64,000 nt of DNA from an uncultured Bifidobacteriaceae bacterium (GCA_947253155.1 CAMXYK010000007.1:1-64000); one strand, 5' to 3'. Numbered from the stretch's first letter, positions 53,701-62,907 are shown. Notes: generated by a model not told the origin, from the sequence alone. A program made the numbers and translations.

Positions 53701-55021
53701 TTCGGCGAGTTTGAGTAAGCGAAAATTCGCTTTCGCTTTTGATATTAAGCACTTGCTCAAGTTTTCTAAATGCGCCAGAGCTAGCCCCGCGGAATGAGTA
53801 AATAGCTTGGAACGGGTCGCCAACTGCAGCAATATGCGTTTGCTGATTAGAGTTGGAAGAGTTACTTTCAACACCTTCTCCACTTTCGTTATGAAACAGC
53901 GTTGCAATCAGCATTGCTTGCGTAGTAGACGTATCTTGATATTCGTCAAGCAAAACTTGACTGTACTGCCTTCTATATTGCGCAGCAATCGAAGGAAAAT
54001 TCGTAACTAAACGATAAGCAGCAATCGTAAAATCGCTAAATTGCGCCATATTTGCGCTTTTCTTTGCCGAATCAAAAGCCAAAACTAAATCAAGCAAAGC
54101 CGCGCGCTTTTTAGCAGTCTCAAATAATTTATTACAAGAATCGTAACACGTATTTTTTAGCGTAATATTTAGGTATTCTACGTATTCTTTTCCGTAATTT
54201 ACGCATTTTTCAAAATATTTTTCGTCTGTATCGTTTTTTCCGCGACGCAATTTAATAGCGCTCGGCTTTTTTACAATAATTTCGGTTTTTGCGGCAGAAT
54301 TAAGCGCTTTTTGCAAATGCTCAACCCAAGCATTATTCCACTTTTGAATTTCTAAAACCGCTTTAGAAGTGCTATCTAACGACTCCCCTTTGCTATTTAC
54401 GCCAATCATTGAGCAAGAAATATCTGCAGCGAGCGCAAGAACGTCGTCAATAAGCGCGTCAAAACTATACCAAGAAAGCACTTCCGGATGCGTTGTAACG
54501 TAAGAATTTACTAAAGGTTTTATTAATTCGCGAGCGCCGGCATCGCTTAAAGGCTGCGTATTTTGATCAAATCCAACTAGCAAACCGTATTGGCGCACAA
54601 TTGACTGGAAGAATGCGTCGTAAGTCATTACTTCCGGCTTTAAAAATGCGTTGGAAGTATTGATATTTTGCGATTGCGAAGTTGCGATAGTAGGCTGGCT
54701 TTCGCTACTGTGATTACTTTCGCTAGAGTGCTGGCTTTCGCCAGAAAGCTTACTTTCACCACAGTGCTGGCTTACAGCTTGCGCAACTCTTGCCAGCAAT
54801 TCCGACGCAGCTTTATTCGTAAACGTAAGTCCCAAAATGCTTTCTGGAGCAATTCCTCGATCAATAAGATCAATAACGCGGCGAGTCATTGTGTAAGTTT
54901 TGCCACTTCCGGCTCCTGCCACAATAATCATATTTTTGTTTGCTGGAGCTTGAATTGCTGCAGATTGCTCAGCGCTATCCGTATTCTTTCGCAAAGATTT
55001 GCTATTGATTTTATCTATCAT
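50711..55021 (-). CDS. adnB: UvrD-family helicase with RecB-type nuclease domain (AdnB-like)
   Basis: Motor-nuclease subunit for double-strand break resection. Superfamily 1 motifs: AGAGSGKTYT (residues 34-43), VLLDEYQDTS near 358, and MTIHQSKGLEWP late; the C-terminus has GTRFHAWAEQF near 1233 and VDWKTGKK near 1350, the nuclease active-site signature. At 1436 aa it is longer than mycobacterial AdnB because of low-complexity inserts (repeats of NSA, NNA, SSE and SSGK). The start overlaps the adnA stop by ATGA. AdnAB rather than RecBCD or AddAB is favoured because both subunits here have motor and nuclease domains, but the name is inference. Confidence 0.85.
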   Translation of the reverse strand: MIDKINSKSLRKNTDSAEQSAAIQAPANKNMIIVAGAGSGKTYTMTRRVIDLIDRGIAPESILGLTFTNKAASELLARVAQAVSQHCGESKLSGESQHSSESNHSSESQPTIATSQSQNINTSNAFLKPEVMTYDAFFQSIVRQYGLLVGFDQNTQPLSDAGARELIKPLVNSYVTTHPEVLSWYSFDALIDDVLALAADISCSMIGVNSKGESLDSTSKAVLEIQKWNNAWVEHLQKALNSAAKTEIIVKKPSAIKLRRGKNDTDEKYFEKCVNYGKEYVEYLNITLKNTCYDSCNKLFETAKKRAALLDLVLAFDSAKKSANMAQFSDFTIAAYRLVTNFPSIAAQYRRQYSQVLLDEYQDTSTTQAMLIATLFHNESGEGVESNSSNSNQQTHIAAVGDPFQAIYSFRGASSGAFRKLEQVLNIKSESEFSLTQTRRNSRLILQAANAITKPLRVPALRKSSALSTEVEVKNLQYLENAPNGMLAVLNTPTQYQEIEAVVRFVNKVKNTALCEKDAVNSANSANSANSANSSSARVAVLFRSKTNIALYEEALQKAGLRTLTVGYSALLEKPEVKDVLSLLAVSADHTNTSALMRLLATPRFSLNTDDLKTIANIATSENVEYIFRALVQAGLADPKAPREKWGKIVQEQQSKGEQTNSIHGGVFIADVLLEAYADPSISNLKNTLSAKAYDAVLRVGQILDAVQRAQSASLHDIVRTAIESLNIDIDVAVSNALMNNNSTNATLLHDMRSTSDAIFTLADSYLQEMSDFTQPTLRGFMDWIQNIDKIDDQPASVDEPADVVLMTIHQSKGLEWPAVAIVGLNEGAFPSNQGDGLRVKQTQQNDAYFESAYATLEIASKVPVPMRVDADILPRFPHDADLIASMNPQECLKNMESVEEIDAEIYGSRAQAMLDLAGKFYEHESAPTEAIPLEAREVYDAAMKTGTLPLSQVEERGRALHIDERHLMYVALTRAKFAALVTCSQTNAMAAADSGDSGAAAGDLAASANSAASANSAADNSASSRAKKPSVFFNEMNDAIKQFGEETFAVKNSSSELGYVVGDLASDFAKLFSEPSEIPSENRKQLLAWPNSLTKTIRDVLRKSADITENLSEDADFAKLNNANNANNANNETSKDNLLLSRAQALVQDADLMPQIDWYHNIHALQNRAEQLSKGENVNVTAVQRRATFNNDYLQGNKDFNNADAKRLRNEWMAIIRPIPRIASPAASLGTRFHAWAEQFIKAGCANQNSVQYDVFESISEKLAQLEKLTQAENSSGKSSGKSSINSSERKLLIWEKRLATSKWAHRRPIAAEQPIVAHVPELGDQIINGKLDAVFAGGLDENDSSKIYTVVDWKTGKKPTNPQDIALKLGQLDWYRLLLSLMTNVPLEAIDATLYYVNIADECEREIKTEAKTKDEILAELHSDTLISLDDDDA

Positions 55022-58000
55022 AATTGGCGTACCTCATATACAGTGTCTATAGAGCCTGCGCATGCTGGGCATACCTGTTTTGAACGGCAATATTTCAAAT
55101 GCTCCGAAGTTGGGCGCGCAACAATTTGCCAAGAATTCGTTGCTGCAGCTGCATAAAAAACGCGCGAAATCATAGTAAGCGACCATTTTGCAGTCTCACT
55201 TAAAGCCCTAAACGACTGCCAAGCTTCTTCGCTTACACCGCTCGGGCAAGATTTCATAATTTGTGCAAGATTTGGGCAATCCATCAATCTCGACATTGTT
55301 TTAAAACCAACTCGAGTTTCAAGAGGCTGATTATTCAAAGCATTACCAACGCAAAGCGGCGGCTGATACACGTTTTCTGCCACATGATGATCTTGCGCCG
55401 GATAATCATTGCTCACCACATGGAATAGCACGCTACGCGAAATTGTTGGCGCATCTAAAGCAGAAATAAGCGGATCTTTATCTGCAAAAAGTAAGGCAAG
55501 CTGGTAGCAAACCAACTGTAAATCGTTAAAAACTCCCGTAGAAGGCGGAACTTTTCCAGTTTTATAATCAATTAAGCGGATATTTTTAGAACCGTCGGAA
55601 TTTTTTCGCTTTTCCATGCGATCAATACGCCCGTGAATATGCACTATGAGATTTTCGTTTGCGCCATCCGGCCAACCGCCAACTAAAGCGCCCATCAACT
55701 CGTAAACGTCATGCAATTCAATAGTTTGCAAATTCGAAGCTTTAAGCGCGTTATTTACAAGCATCGCAATATTCTCAAAACCAAAATGCGCGCTTGTTTT
55801 AAACTCGCAATACGCTTCTTGCAATACGCCTATGCTACTTTCCAAAGATTTTTCGCTTTTTGTAAGAGATTCCAGTACGCCTTCATCCGACTTTTTTGCG
55901 TCAAAAACGTAAGTTGATTGATCGTAAGACGTGACGAAATATTGCGCAATAGTGTGTAGCGCGCGAGAAATATTCGTTTCGCGAGCAAGCGCAGAATAAC
56001 GCTCCCTGCTATTTCGAATATCTGCAAGTTCCGGAGCAATACTTGCGTAATACTTTTCCATAAGATTTGCGATTGCGTTGATTCGGCGCACTTGCGCAGA
56101 GTATGGGGAATATTCGGTTTCTGCAACTTCAGTTTCTGGAACTTCGGGTTCTGCAACTTCGGTTTCTGCAACTTCAGTTTCCGGCATATCATAATGCTGA
56201 TTTTCGCTCGCCCATCTTGCAGTTTCGTGAATTAACGTACCAAAATACGTTGCCGCGCTTCCCGGCTGAGGTCCCGAAAGCTGGCGATTTAAAAGCCCAC
56301 AAACTGGGCATGCCCACAAACTATCTACAGCAGAAGGAGACAAACTCACAACGCAAGAAGAATCTTCCGAAGAAGCAGCGCGTGAAGCAAAATCTTTCGA
56401 AGAAGCATCCTCAGAAACAAAATCTTTCGAAGAAGCAGCCGTATTCTCCGTAGAATCTTTTGCAATATCGTTCATAAAATCCCACTGCGACGGATCAGCG
56501 CAATCAACTCCATGCTGACGCAATAATTGCAAAGCTTTAGCGGAATCATAAATAACATTCGCAAATTCGGAGCTGTTCGAAATATCGGCACTGTTCGAAA
56601 TACCTGCATCATTACAAGGCGATTTTCCGGCAACAGCACGCGAAATTTGAGCGCGAGCAGCACAAACTAATCCACGCGCATCCATATCTAAACCTGCAAA
56701 CGGAATTGTAATCTCCGTAAAAGGCGTGCGAGAATTTTCGTTATTGTAGTAGCGCTCAGGCAAGTAGTAGTAAAGAAAATCGCTAGGAACAGCACTATCG
56801 CTGTATTGCGCGCTAATATACAAACTTTCAGTCGCGCGCGTAATTGCAAGCAAAAAGCTGCGCTGCTCGCCTGCAAAAACAGCAGATTTATCGTTGGAAG
56901 AAAGAAGATTTGCGGATATAAATAGAGGAGATTGCGAGGCCGGTTTTAATGGCGAATCTGAATCTAATTGCTTTTGACTCATAGCGCGCAACTTCGAATC
57001 CAAAATAATATTCGCTAAACTTTCCGCGCCAAACATTGTGCTGCGCGATGCAAGATTTGGCCACACGCGCTGTTGCAAAGTCGGAATCCACACAAGCGGC
57101 CAATGCTTTCCCAAAGCTCCAGCAGGAGTAGTAAGAGTTACAGCATCTGGCGCTGGAGCCACTTTAGCTAAAGAATCTGCCTCAATTTCCATGCCGCGCA
57201 CTTGAGCTATAAAATCGGCAATATTTACAATATTTTCCTGATCAAAAGTATCGTCAGGAAAATTGTTGTACGAAAATTCGGAAGAAGATTCGGAAGAAAA
57301 TTCGGAAGAAAATGCTACAGAAAATTCTGCAGAAGCGTACGAAGAAGATTCGGAAGAAGAGTACGAAGAAACGTAATCGAAAAGCCGCATTGCAGCATCC
57401 AAGCGATCATTTGCGCGTCTGCCTTCGCTATTGTGCTGCAAAGCCGCGCGCTGCCAACGCTCCGCAACATTACAAATATTCCAAGCCTCGCCAAGAGCAT
57501 ATTGAGCATTTAGCAAATCAGGGTGATTTTTAAAGCGCAAAGCCAAAGTTTGTACATTCTTCCACATTTTTACGAAAGCGGTAACGTGCGGATTTCGAGG
57601 TGCCATATTTTGCAATATTTGTAAAATTTGGGAAGATTCTGTGCCGTCTGGATTGGCTGAAGCATCTGTGCCATCTGTGCAATCTGATGCGTCTGTACCG
57701 TCTACGCAATGTGCAACATATGCAACACAAAGCAAGTAGCAAGAATCTAAAGAAAGCGAGCGCATATCTTCACTAAAATCGCTACTTAAATTGCTACTAA
57801 AATCGCCTTCAATAAAGCGATTATCAACTGAAATTTGCGCAGAATCAGCATTAGAACGCAGCGCATTTTGCAACTTATTCCTAAAATCACACCACGTATT
57901 CATAAGATTTCGCAAAGGAATATTTTTAATTTCAGCAGAATTATCTTCATTTTTCTTAGCATCCAAAACCGCCGAAAGCGAAGCAATAGAGCGCATTAGC

Positions 58001-59841
58001 GACTCAACCGAATGAAGCTTAGCAGGCGAATCCGAATTATTCTCAGCGTAAGAACCGGCGCGCATTTGAGGAATTGAAGCAAGCGGACTATCCATAATAT
58101 TTTGCACTCGCAAACGCACCCACGAAGCCAAATTCTTTAAGCTTCTTCCGGAATTTAGCTGCCCTGCAATTCCCGAAAAACCAGAATGAGCGAACTGCGC
58201 CAACTCAATAATCGCAAATAAACCTTGCACAAACGGCTCGTCTTTTAAAGGGCGAGTTACCAAGGAATATCGCACAGGAACGCCGTCCGCGCGAAGCTGC
58301 TCACCAAAAAGACGAACGGTGGAATTATCGTGCGCAATAAGCGCCATATCGCTCCACTTTCGCTTGTTATTTACGTGAGATTGCTTCATTTGCCAAATAA
58401 CAGCGTCCAATTCTTCGCGCTGAGAACGGTACAGCGCAGTATTTACGGTTCCGTCTTCGTTTATGCGTAAATATTTTTGCGAATCTTGAGAATTGTGAAT
58501 ATTGTTAATCTGATTTAAAGATTGTACCGGAAATGCTCCGGCAAAAGCTGGCATTTTCCAAGGGCGATTAGGAGTTGCGATAGACGAATCCAGTTGGGAA
58601 GAAAGCGAAAGAGAAACGCGAGAAGCAAGCAGGTCCAGCATTGAGGAAGCTTTTGGGCGATTCTGGAAAGTTGAGTTGGAAGAAACCAAAGAAACGGAAG
58701 AAACCGAAGAAACGGAAGAAACGGAAGAAGCCTCATATTCTAGCGTTTGCTCAGCCGCATTCAAAACGTTCAAAGCCGCAGAAATCGCGTAATCTGGGTA
58801 TGCTCCCCTAAACGACTGCACGGACTCATCCGGATTCGCAAGCAAAACCAAACGCGTGCCGAGACTGCTCAAAGTTTCCACAAAACTTAAATCCGCCAAA
58901 GTAATATCTTGATAATCGTCAATCACAAGAAGAGCCGGAATTTCCGAATTTACAACGTTCTGCTCCCCCAACTCACGCGCAGCTTTCGCACCCTCAACCA
59001 AAAGCTTAGAAGCATCAAGTCGGAAGGAAGACTTATAAACGTCGGCAATCATTTTTCTATACTCATTGCGGAGCGCAAAAACCAAACGCCATTGCGTGCG
59101 GCGACGCTTAACAAGCACAGTTGTTTGCAAAATATCGCCACTTTTAGCGCGAGACTGAGCTAAATCAAGGGAGTCGAGAATATTTTGCTCTTTAAGATTG
59201 TCGCTAATTGCAGGATTGTCGCTGATTCCGAGCTCATCGCTAATTCCTAATTCATCTAGGCGCGCAAGCATATCTCGCAATTGATGCATAAAAGCGTTGC
59301 TGATGTCGGAAGAAGAGGCGGCGGCAGTTGCGGAAGCGACGGCGTTTAGCTCGCCAGCGCAAGTCAACGGATTAACCCAAGTAGACGTGCCAAAATACTC
59401 TTCAAAAAGTGAGCATACTGCGCAATCGCCATTATCTCCGCGAATAACATGCTCAATATGCACGCGCACAACATTGCGAAGAAGAGCATCCTGCTCAGCG
59501 CCGTTAAGAAGCTTAGGCGAAGGCAAATTCTGCGACTTGCAATTTGCGGAAATAATACGGAAAGCAAGCGACGCCAAGGTTCCAACAGGCCTAGACTGCT
59601 CACTTACTCCAATAGAGCGAATAATAATATTGTCAATATTCGCAGCCAGCGTGCGATTTTGAACAGCCATCGCGGTGATTTTATGCGGCCAACGCTTGTA
59701 GCCAGCAATCGCGGCGCGCACAGCAAACTGCGTTTTACCAGTATTTGGCGCACCATACACAAGCAATGCGCAAGTCGCGTTTCCGGAAGAATTGCGTAAA
59801 GTGCCGTCAAATAGCGATTGTAATGCAGTATGCTCACTCAT
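55018..59841 (-). CDS. adnA: UvrD-like helicase-nuclease subunit with Fe-S cysteines (AdnA-like)
   Basis: Partner of adnB, 1607 aa. GAPNTGKTQ (residues 29-37) is an intact ATP site and VIDDYQD near 310 is motif II, so the motor may be active. The C-terminal nuclease has HGRIDRM and LIDYKTGK near 1410-1440. Cysteines CPVC near 1180 and CxxxxxCxxC (CRSKQVCPAC) close to the end fit the four-Cys 4Fe-4S cluster of AddB/AdnA nucleases. Ser/Glu-rich and Thr/Glu/Val repeats are inserted at several places. The ATG at 59841 follows a TAGAAT box by seven bases, suggesting a leaderless mRNA. First gene of the adnA-adnB operon. Confidence 0.83.
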   Translation of the reverse strand: MSEHTALQSLFDGTLRNSSGNATCALLVYGAPNTGKTQFAVRAAIAGYKRWPHKITAMAVQNRTLAANIDNIIIRSIGVSEQSRPVGTLASLAFRIISANCKSQNLPSPKLLNGAEQDALLRNVVRVHIEHVIRGDNGDCAVCSLFEEYFGTSTWVNPLTCAGELNAVASATAAASSSDISNAFMHQLRDMLARLDELGISDELGISDNPAISDNLKEQNILDSLDLAQSRAKSGDILQTTVLVKRRRTQWRLVFALRNEYRKMIADVYKSSFRLDASKLLVEGAKAARELGEQNVVNSEIPALLVIDDYQDITLADLSFVETLSSLGTRLVLLANPDESVQSFRGAYPDYAISAALNVLNAAEQTLEYEASSVSSVSSVSSVSLVSSNSTFQNRPKASSMLDLLASRVSLSLSSQLDSSIATPNRPWKMPAFAGAFPVQSLNQINNIHNSQDSQKYLRINEDGTVNTALYRSQREELDAVIWQMKQSHVNNKRKWSDMALIAHDNSTVRLFGEQLRADGVPVRYSLVTRPLKDEPFVQGLFAIIELAQFAHSGFSGIAGQLNSGRSLKNLASWVRLRVQNIMDSPLASIPQMRAGSYAENNSDSPAKLHSVESLMRSIASLSAVLDAKKNEDNSAEIKNIPLRNLMNTWCDFRNKLQNALRSNADSAQISVDNRFIEGDFSSNLSSDFSEDMRSLSLDSCYLLCVAYVAHCVDGTDASDCTDGTDASANPDGTESSQILQILQNMAPRNPHVTAFVKMWKNVQTLALRFKNHPDLLNAQYALGEAWNICNVAERWQRAALQHNSEGRRANDRLDAAMRLFDYVSSYSSSESSSYASAEFSVAFSSEFSSESSSEFSYNNFPDDTFDQENIVNIADFIAQVRGMEIEADSLAKVAPAPDAVTLTTPAGALGKHWPLVWIPTLQQRVWPNLASRSTMFGAESLANIILDSKLRAMSQKQLDSDSPLKPASQSPLFISANLLSSNDKSAVFAGEQRSFLLAITRATESLYISAQYSDSAVPSDFLYYYLPERYYNNENSRTPFTEITIPFAGLDMDARGLVCAARAQISRAVAGKSPCNDAGISNSADISNSSEFANVIYDSAKALQLLRQHGVDCADPSQWDFMNDIAKDSTENTAASSKDFVSEDASSKDFASRAASSEDSSCVVSLSPSAVDSLWACPVCGLLNRQLSGPQPGSAATYFGTLIHETARWASENQHYDMPETEVAETEVAEPEVPETEVAETEYSPYSAQVRRINAIANLMEKYYASIAPELADIRNSRERYSALARETNISRALHTIAQYFVTSYDQSTYVFDAKKSDEGVLESLTKSEKSLESSIGVLQEAYCEFKTSAHFGFENIAMLVNNALKASNLQTIELHDVYELMGALVGGWPDGANENLIVHIHGRIDRMEKRKNSDGSKNIRLIDYKTGKVPPSTGVFNDLQLVCYQLALLFADKDPLISALDAPTISRSVLFHVVSNDYPAQDHHVAENVYQPPLCVGNALNNQPLETRVGFKTMSRLMDCPNLAQIMKSCPSGVSEEAWQSFRALSETAKWSLTMISRVFYAAAATNSWQIVARPTSEHLKYCRSKQVCPACAGSIDTVYEVRQL

Positions 59842-59848
59842 ACGCTCA

Positions 59849-59854
59849 ATTCTA
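59849..59854 (-). promoter_or_regulatory. -10 box of a leaderless adnA transcript
   Basis: TAGAAT on the minus strand, seven bases, ATG at 59841. Two direct repeats (59864-59885 and 59899-59920) lie just upstream and cover its -35 region. Confidence 0.55.
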
Positions 59855-59863
59855 GCAACGAGG

Positions 59864-59920
59864 CAATAGTGGAGCGATGATCAACCACAGAAACGCAACA
59901 ATAGTGGAGCGATAATCAAC
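59864..59920. repeat. Two 22-bp direct repeats in the adnA promoter
   Basis: CAATAGTGGAGCGATRATCA and trailing AC occur at 59864-59885 and 59899-59920, 35 bases apart, with one difference. The proximal copy is where the -35 of adnA should be; this spacing could place two activator or repressor dimers on one DNA face. Confidence 0.7.
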
Positions 59921-59921
59921 A

Positions 59922-60725
59922 CTATTCTTTTAACATTGCGCGCGCACGAGCATCCTTAAGCGCAAGAAATACGCGGCCAACGCCAATAAAAATCAGCGTA
60001 AAAATAATCAGCAAATACGCAACGCCGACGCCCAAAGTAGTGGCGTTAAAAGTTTGCGGTGCGAAACCAAACCAGCCGGCAGGAGCGCCATAATTAAGGA
60101 AATTGTAAGGCGCGCGCATTGCGTGAACACCCCAACGCACGCCAGCAAACTCGCTAAGCATAGCAGCGTACGCAACGTAAGCAAGAGGCGGAATCGTAGC
60201 GAAATAAATGTGCGCGCGAGAAGAGCGGAAGCGGTAATCAAAAAGTACAAAATCAACGATTGCAAGAAGCGGGGCGATTGCGTGCACGCAAAGGCTGCTG
60301 CAGCCGTTAGTAAGGTAAGCGCCGACGAAACCGAGCTTATTTGTAGGCGCGAGGAAGCAAAGGTAAAGCGTAAAAGTGACCGCAATGGCGATTGTCATCA
60401 TGAATTTGAAAATGTACCAGGAATTGGATTTTGAGTCGAACCACGCGGTGGAAGTTGAGGTGGTTGCGGCTGGCTGCGCGGCGGAATTTACAGAAGTGCG
60501 CGCGCGCATAAACGCAACTGTATCAAGCGCAAGCGAACCTGCTAAAGCAACGCAAATCGTAAGATTAGAAAGATTAGTAAAGTAAGTGAATGTCATCCAA
60601 CCTTGCCACGAAGCGGCCATTCCATAAACGGACGCGACGATGGCGATTGCGCGGATTGCTGTGCGCGTCGCGTATTCGCGCGCGGTGAGCGGAGTTTGTT
60701 GTTCGAGCATGGATTCGTTTGCCAT
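59922..60725 (-). CDS. Pr6Pr family membrane protein
   Basis: Protein of 267 aa with six hydrophobic helices (about residues 22-42, 52-72, 100-122, 135-158, 165-190, 225-250), containing YFTNLSNLTI after the first helix, the hallmark of the Pr6Pr family. No functional assignment exists that I can name. The ATG at 60725 follows GTGAGAT. The gene ends 80 bases upstream of adnA, with the adnA promoter in between. Confidence 0.8.
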   Translation of the reverse strand: MANESMLEQQTPLTAREYATRTAIRAIAIVASVYGMAASWQGWMTFTYFTNLSNLTICVALAGSLALDTVAFMRARTSVNSAAQPAATTSTSTAWFDSKSNSWYIFKFMMTIAIAVTFTLYLCFLAPTNKLGFVGAYLTNGCSSLCVHAIAPLLAIVDFVLFDYRFRSSRAHIYFATIPPLAYVAYAAMLSEFAGVRWGVHAMRAPYNFLNYGAPAGWFGFAPQTFNATTLGVGVAYLLIIFTLIFIGVGRVFLALKDARARAMLKE

Positions 60726-61183
60726 GTTATCTCACTTTCGTAGCTTCTATTAATCTCTTATTTTTTACCATACTCATGGTTACACAATCGAAAACAAAAA
60801 TCTGTAGAAGAAGTTGCAAAAATGCGGCGCGATTTTTGTAGATACGTGCAATCGCGGGGTGAAGTGCGCGCAAATGTGTACTTACACCCAACCCAAGTCC
60901 ACAAAACCGAGACAAAACGCGCGCAAATGTGTACTTACATACGCTCTAAGTCCACAAAACCGAGACGAAGTACGCGCGTTTGTGGACTTACACCCAACCC
61001 AAGTCCACAAACGCGAGGTAAAACTCCGGCAAATGTTCTATCTCAGCGAAGAAGAAAGTAAGTCACGAACAAAAGATATAGTCGAAGGATGGTTCGGAGT
61101 GCGCAATAGCCGCAAAATCGCGGGCGGCGCTGAGATTAAATCCGTAGAACCTGATCTAGATAGTGCTAGCGAAGGGAAACATT
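60726..61183. other. Gene-free 458 bp: three 53-bp repeats, then a TPP riboswitch
   Basis: Units at 60868-60920, 60921-60973 and 60974-61026 each carry TTTGTGKACTTA or AAATGTGTACTTA arms with AAGTCCACAAA; the third is a perfect 15-bp stem. A CCGGCAAATGTT motif (61026-61037) closes the array. The riboswitch occupies 61091-61180. 60726-60866 holds no gene or clear signal. Confidence 0.8.
61091..61180 (+). promoter_or_regulatory. TPP riboswitch (THI box) overlapping the thiM ribosome binding site
   Basis: Conserved TPP aptamer segments are visible: CTGAGA (61130-61135), then CCTGATCTAG (61150-61159), GATAGTGCTAGCGAAGGGA (61159-61177), with P2 CGGAG/UCCG flanks. GAAGGGA, the last conserved segment, is also the Shine-Dalgarno of thiM, ending six bases before its ATG. 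TPP binding should therefore block translation directly; no separate expression platform is needed. Established family: TPP riboswitch. Confidence 0.88.
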
Positions 61184-62761
61184 ATGACAACAGACAACAG
61201 TGCAGTAACAACTAATCGCAACGAAGCAAACGAAGCCGAAGCAAACGCAACAACAAAAATCGACACCTGCTTCTCCTCACGCGCGCGCCGCCGCATGTTC
61301 CTAAACGACGTGCGCCAATGCATCGAACGCATGCGCACACAGCAGCCGCTCACCCACTGCATCACAAACGTAATCGTGCAAGACATCACCGCAAACGCGC
61401 TCCTCGCCGCCGGCGCATCACCGATTATGGTAACTGACCCGGAAGAAGCGCACGCACTCGCGCAAATCGCCGCCGGCGTGCTCATCAACGTCGGTACGTT
61501 CCATCAGCCTGAAACTTCCGAGTACATGCGCGCCGCCGTTGAAGGATGCGAAAAAGCCGATACCCCGTGGGTGCTTGACCCAGTTGGAATCGGCGTTCCA
61601 GCACTTGCACCTCGCGCGCGCTTTATTCACGAAATTATTAAGCATCACCCTACCGTAATTCGCGCAAACGCTTCCGAAATCATGGCGCTTGCAGGCAAAG
61701 AAAGTAACGGAAAAGGCGTAGATTCTCACGATAACGTAAACGACGCGCTTCAAGCTGCTCGCGAATTAGCTAAAAAATACGGATCAGTAGTGGCAATTTC
61801 TGGCGAAAAAGACGCGATTTACGGCCACGGATGCTTAGCTCGCGTAACCGGCGGACACAAAGCTATGACCAAGGTAGTTGGAACCGGTTGCGCTTTGGGC
61901 GCGATAGTTGCAGCATACGTTGGTGCGAATCCGGAGCGGCCGCTCGCAGCAACTGTTGCAGCGCACGTGCATGCGGCCGCCGCTGGAACTTGGGCAGCTC
62001 GCCAAACCACAGCTCCAGGCACATTCCGCACGCTGTGGATGGACGCGCTTTCAACTCTTAGCGTAAACGACATGTTTAGTTTGACGAATATTGAGTTTAC
62101 GGTGGAGCCTGTTGATTGGACGCTGTATTTGGTAACGGATCCGCGAATGGGAAATCGCCCTGAAGAAGAAGTTGCTGTGGAGGCGATTGAAGGCGGAGTT
62201 ACGGTTGTGCAATTGCGCGATAAGTATTCCGACGACGCGGAGATTTCGGCTAAAGCGAAGAAGCTGCGTCATGCGCTTATTGATTCCGGTCACGGCGACG
62301 TGCCTGTGTTTATTGACGATCATGTTGATTGCGCAGCTCAGCTTGGTTTCAACTTGCACGTTGGGCAAAAGGATACGCCGTTTGTTGAGGCGCGAAAGGC
62401 GATGCCGGCTGAGTGGATGGTTGGGCTTTCTTGCGCGCGCCCGGATTTGATGGAGAAAGCTTACCGCGAGTGCAAAGAAAACGACGTTCCGCTACCGGAT
62501 GTGATTGGCATCGGAGCCGCTTTTGAAACGCATACGAAAGCGCACGACGTGCCGCCGCTGGGAGTTGACGGAGTGAACGAAGTTGCGAAAGTTGCGCACT
62601 CTATGGGCGTAAAAACGTTGGCAATTGGCGGAATTCACGAGAATACTGTGTTCCCTATTCGCGGCCTTGAGCTTGACGGAGTTTGCACTGTGTCGGCGCT
62701 GATGTGCGCTGAGGATGCTGGGAAAGTTGCGCGCGAGCTTAAGCGCGTGATTACTGAGTAA
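61184..62761 (+). CDS. thiM/thiE: Bifunctional hydroxyethylthiazole kinase / thiamine-phosphate synthase (ThiM-ThiE fusion)
   Basis: Residues about 30-300 are ThiM (phosphorylates salvaged thiazole alcohol), with HCITNVIVQDITANALLAAG and VVGTGCALGA, the ATP/active-site turn. Residues about 305-525 are ThiE (joins thiazole and pyrimidine phosphates), with LYLVTDPR, VVQLRDK and IAIGGI-type phosphate loop. Some usual ThiE residues differ (HVGQKD rather than HVGQDD). The ATG at 61184 is chosen by the GAAGGGA site. It is controlled by the TPP riboswitch. With thiD, found convergent at the window's end, this would make thiamine phosphate from salvaged thiazole and pyrimidine; no thiC or thiG is seen here. 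Confidence 0.93.
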   Translation: MTTDNSAVTTNRNEANEAEANATTKIDTCFSSRARRRMFLNDVRQCIERMRTQQPLTHCITNVIVQDITANALLAAGASPIMVTDPEEAHALAQIAAGVLINVGTFHQPETSEYMRAAVEGCEKADTPWVLDPVGIGVPALAPRARFIHEIIKHHPTVIRANASEIMALAGKESNGKGVDSHDNVNDALQAARELAKKYGSVVAISGEKDAIYGHGCLARVTGGHKAMTKVVGTGCALGAIVAAYVGANPERPLAATVAAHVHAAAAGTWAARQTTAPGTFRTLWMDALSTLSVNDMFSLTNIEFTVEPVDWTLYLVTDPRMGNRPEEEVAVEAIEGGVTVVQLRDKYSDDAEISAKAKKLRHALIDSGHGDVPVFIDDHVDCAAQLGFNLHVGQKDTPFVEARKAMPAEWMVGLSCARPDLMEKAYRECKENDVPLPDVIGIGAAFETHTKAHDVPPLGVDGVNEVAKVAHSMGVKTLAIGGIHENTVFPIRGLELDGVCTVSALMCAEDAGKVARELKRVITE

Positions 62762-62860
62762 AGTTGCTCGCGTTCCGAGTTGCTTTCGCGCGCGCTACGC
62801 TCCAAACGCGAGACAAATTCACGGCATTTGTAGCTGTTTTGGTGGTTTTATGGAACATTT

Positions 62861-62880
62861 GCCGGAGGTTTTTCTCCGGC
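62861..62880. terminator. Hairpin between convergent thiM-thiE and thiD
   Basis: GCCGGAG and CTCCGGC pair around GTTTTT. It is followed by CATTTGTTT on the plus strand. The stem and trailing bases match the ettA terminator (19064-19083). AACATTTGCCGG directly overlaps its left arm (62854-62865). The remainder of 62762-62907 has only a half copy of the CTCCAAACGCGAGA repeat. Confidence 0.65.
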
Positions 62881-62907
62881 ATTTGTTTACGAACAGAGCT
62901 TCGATGT

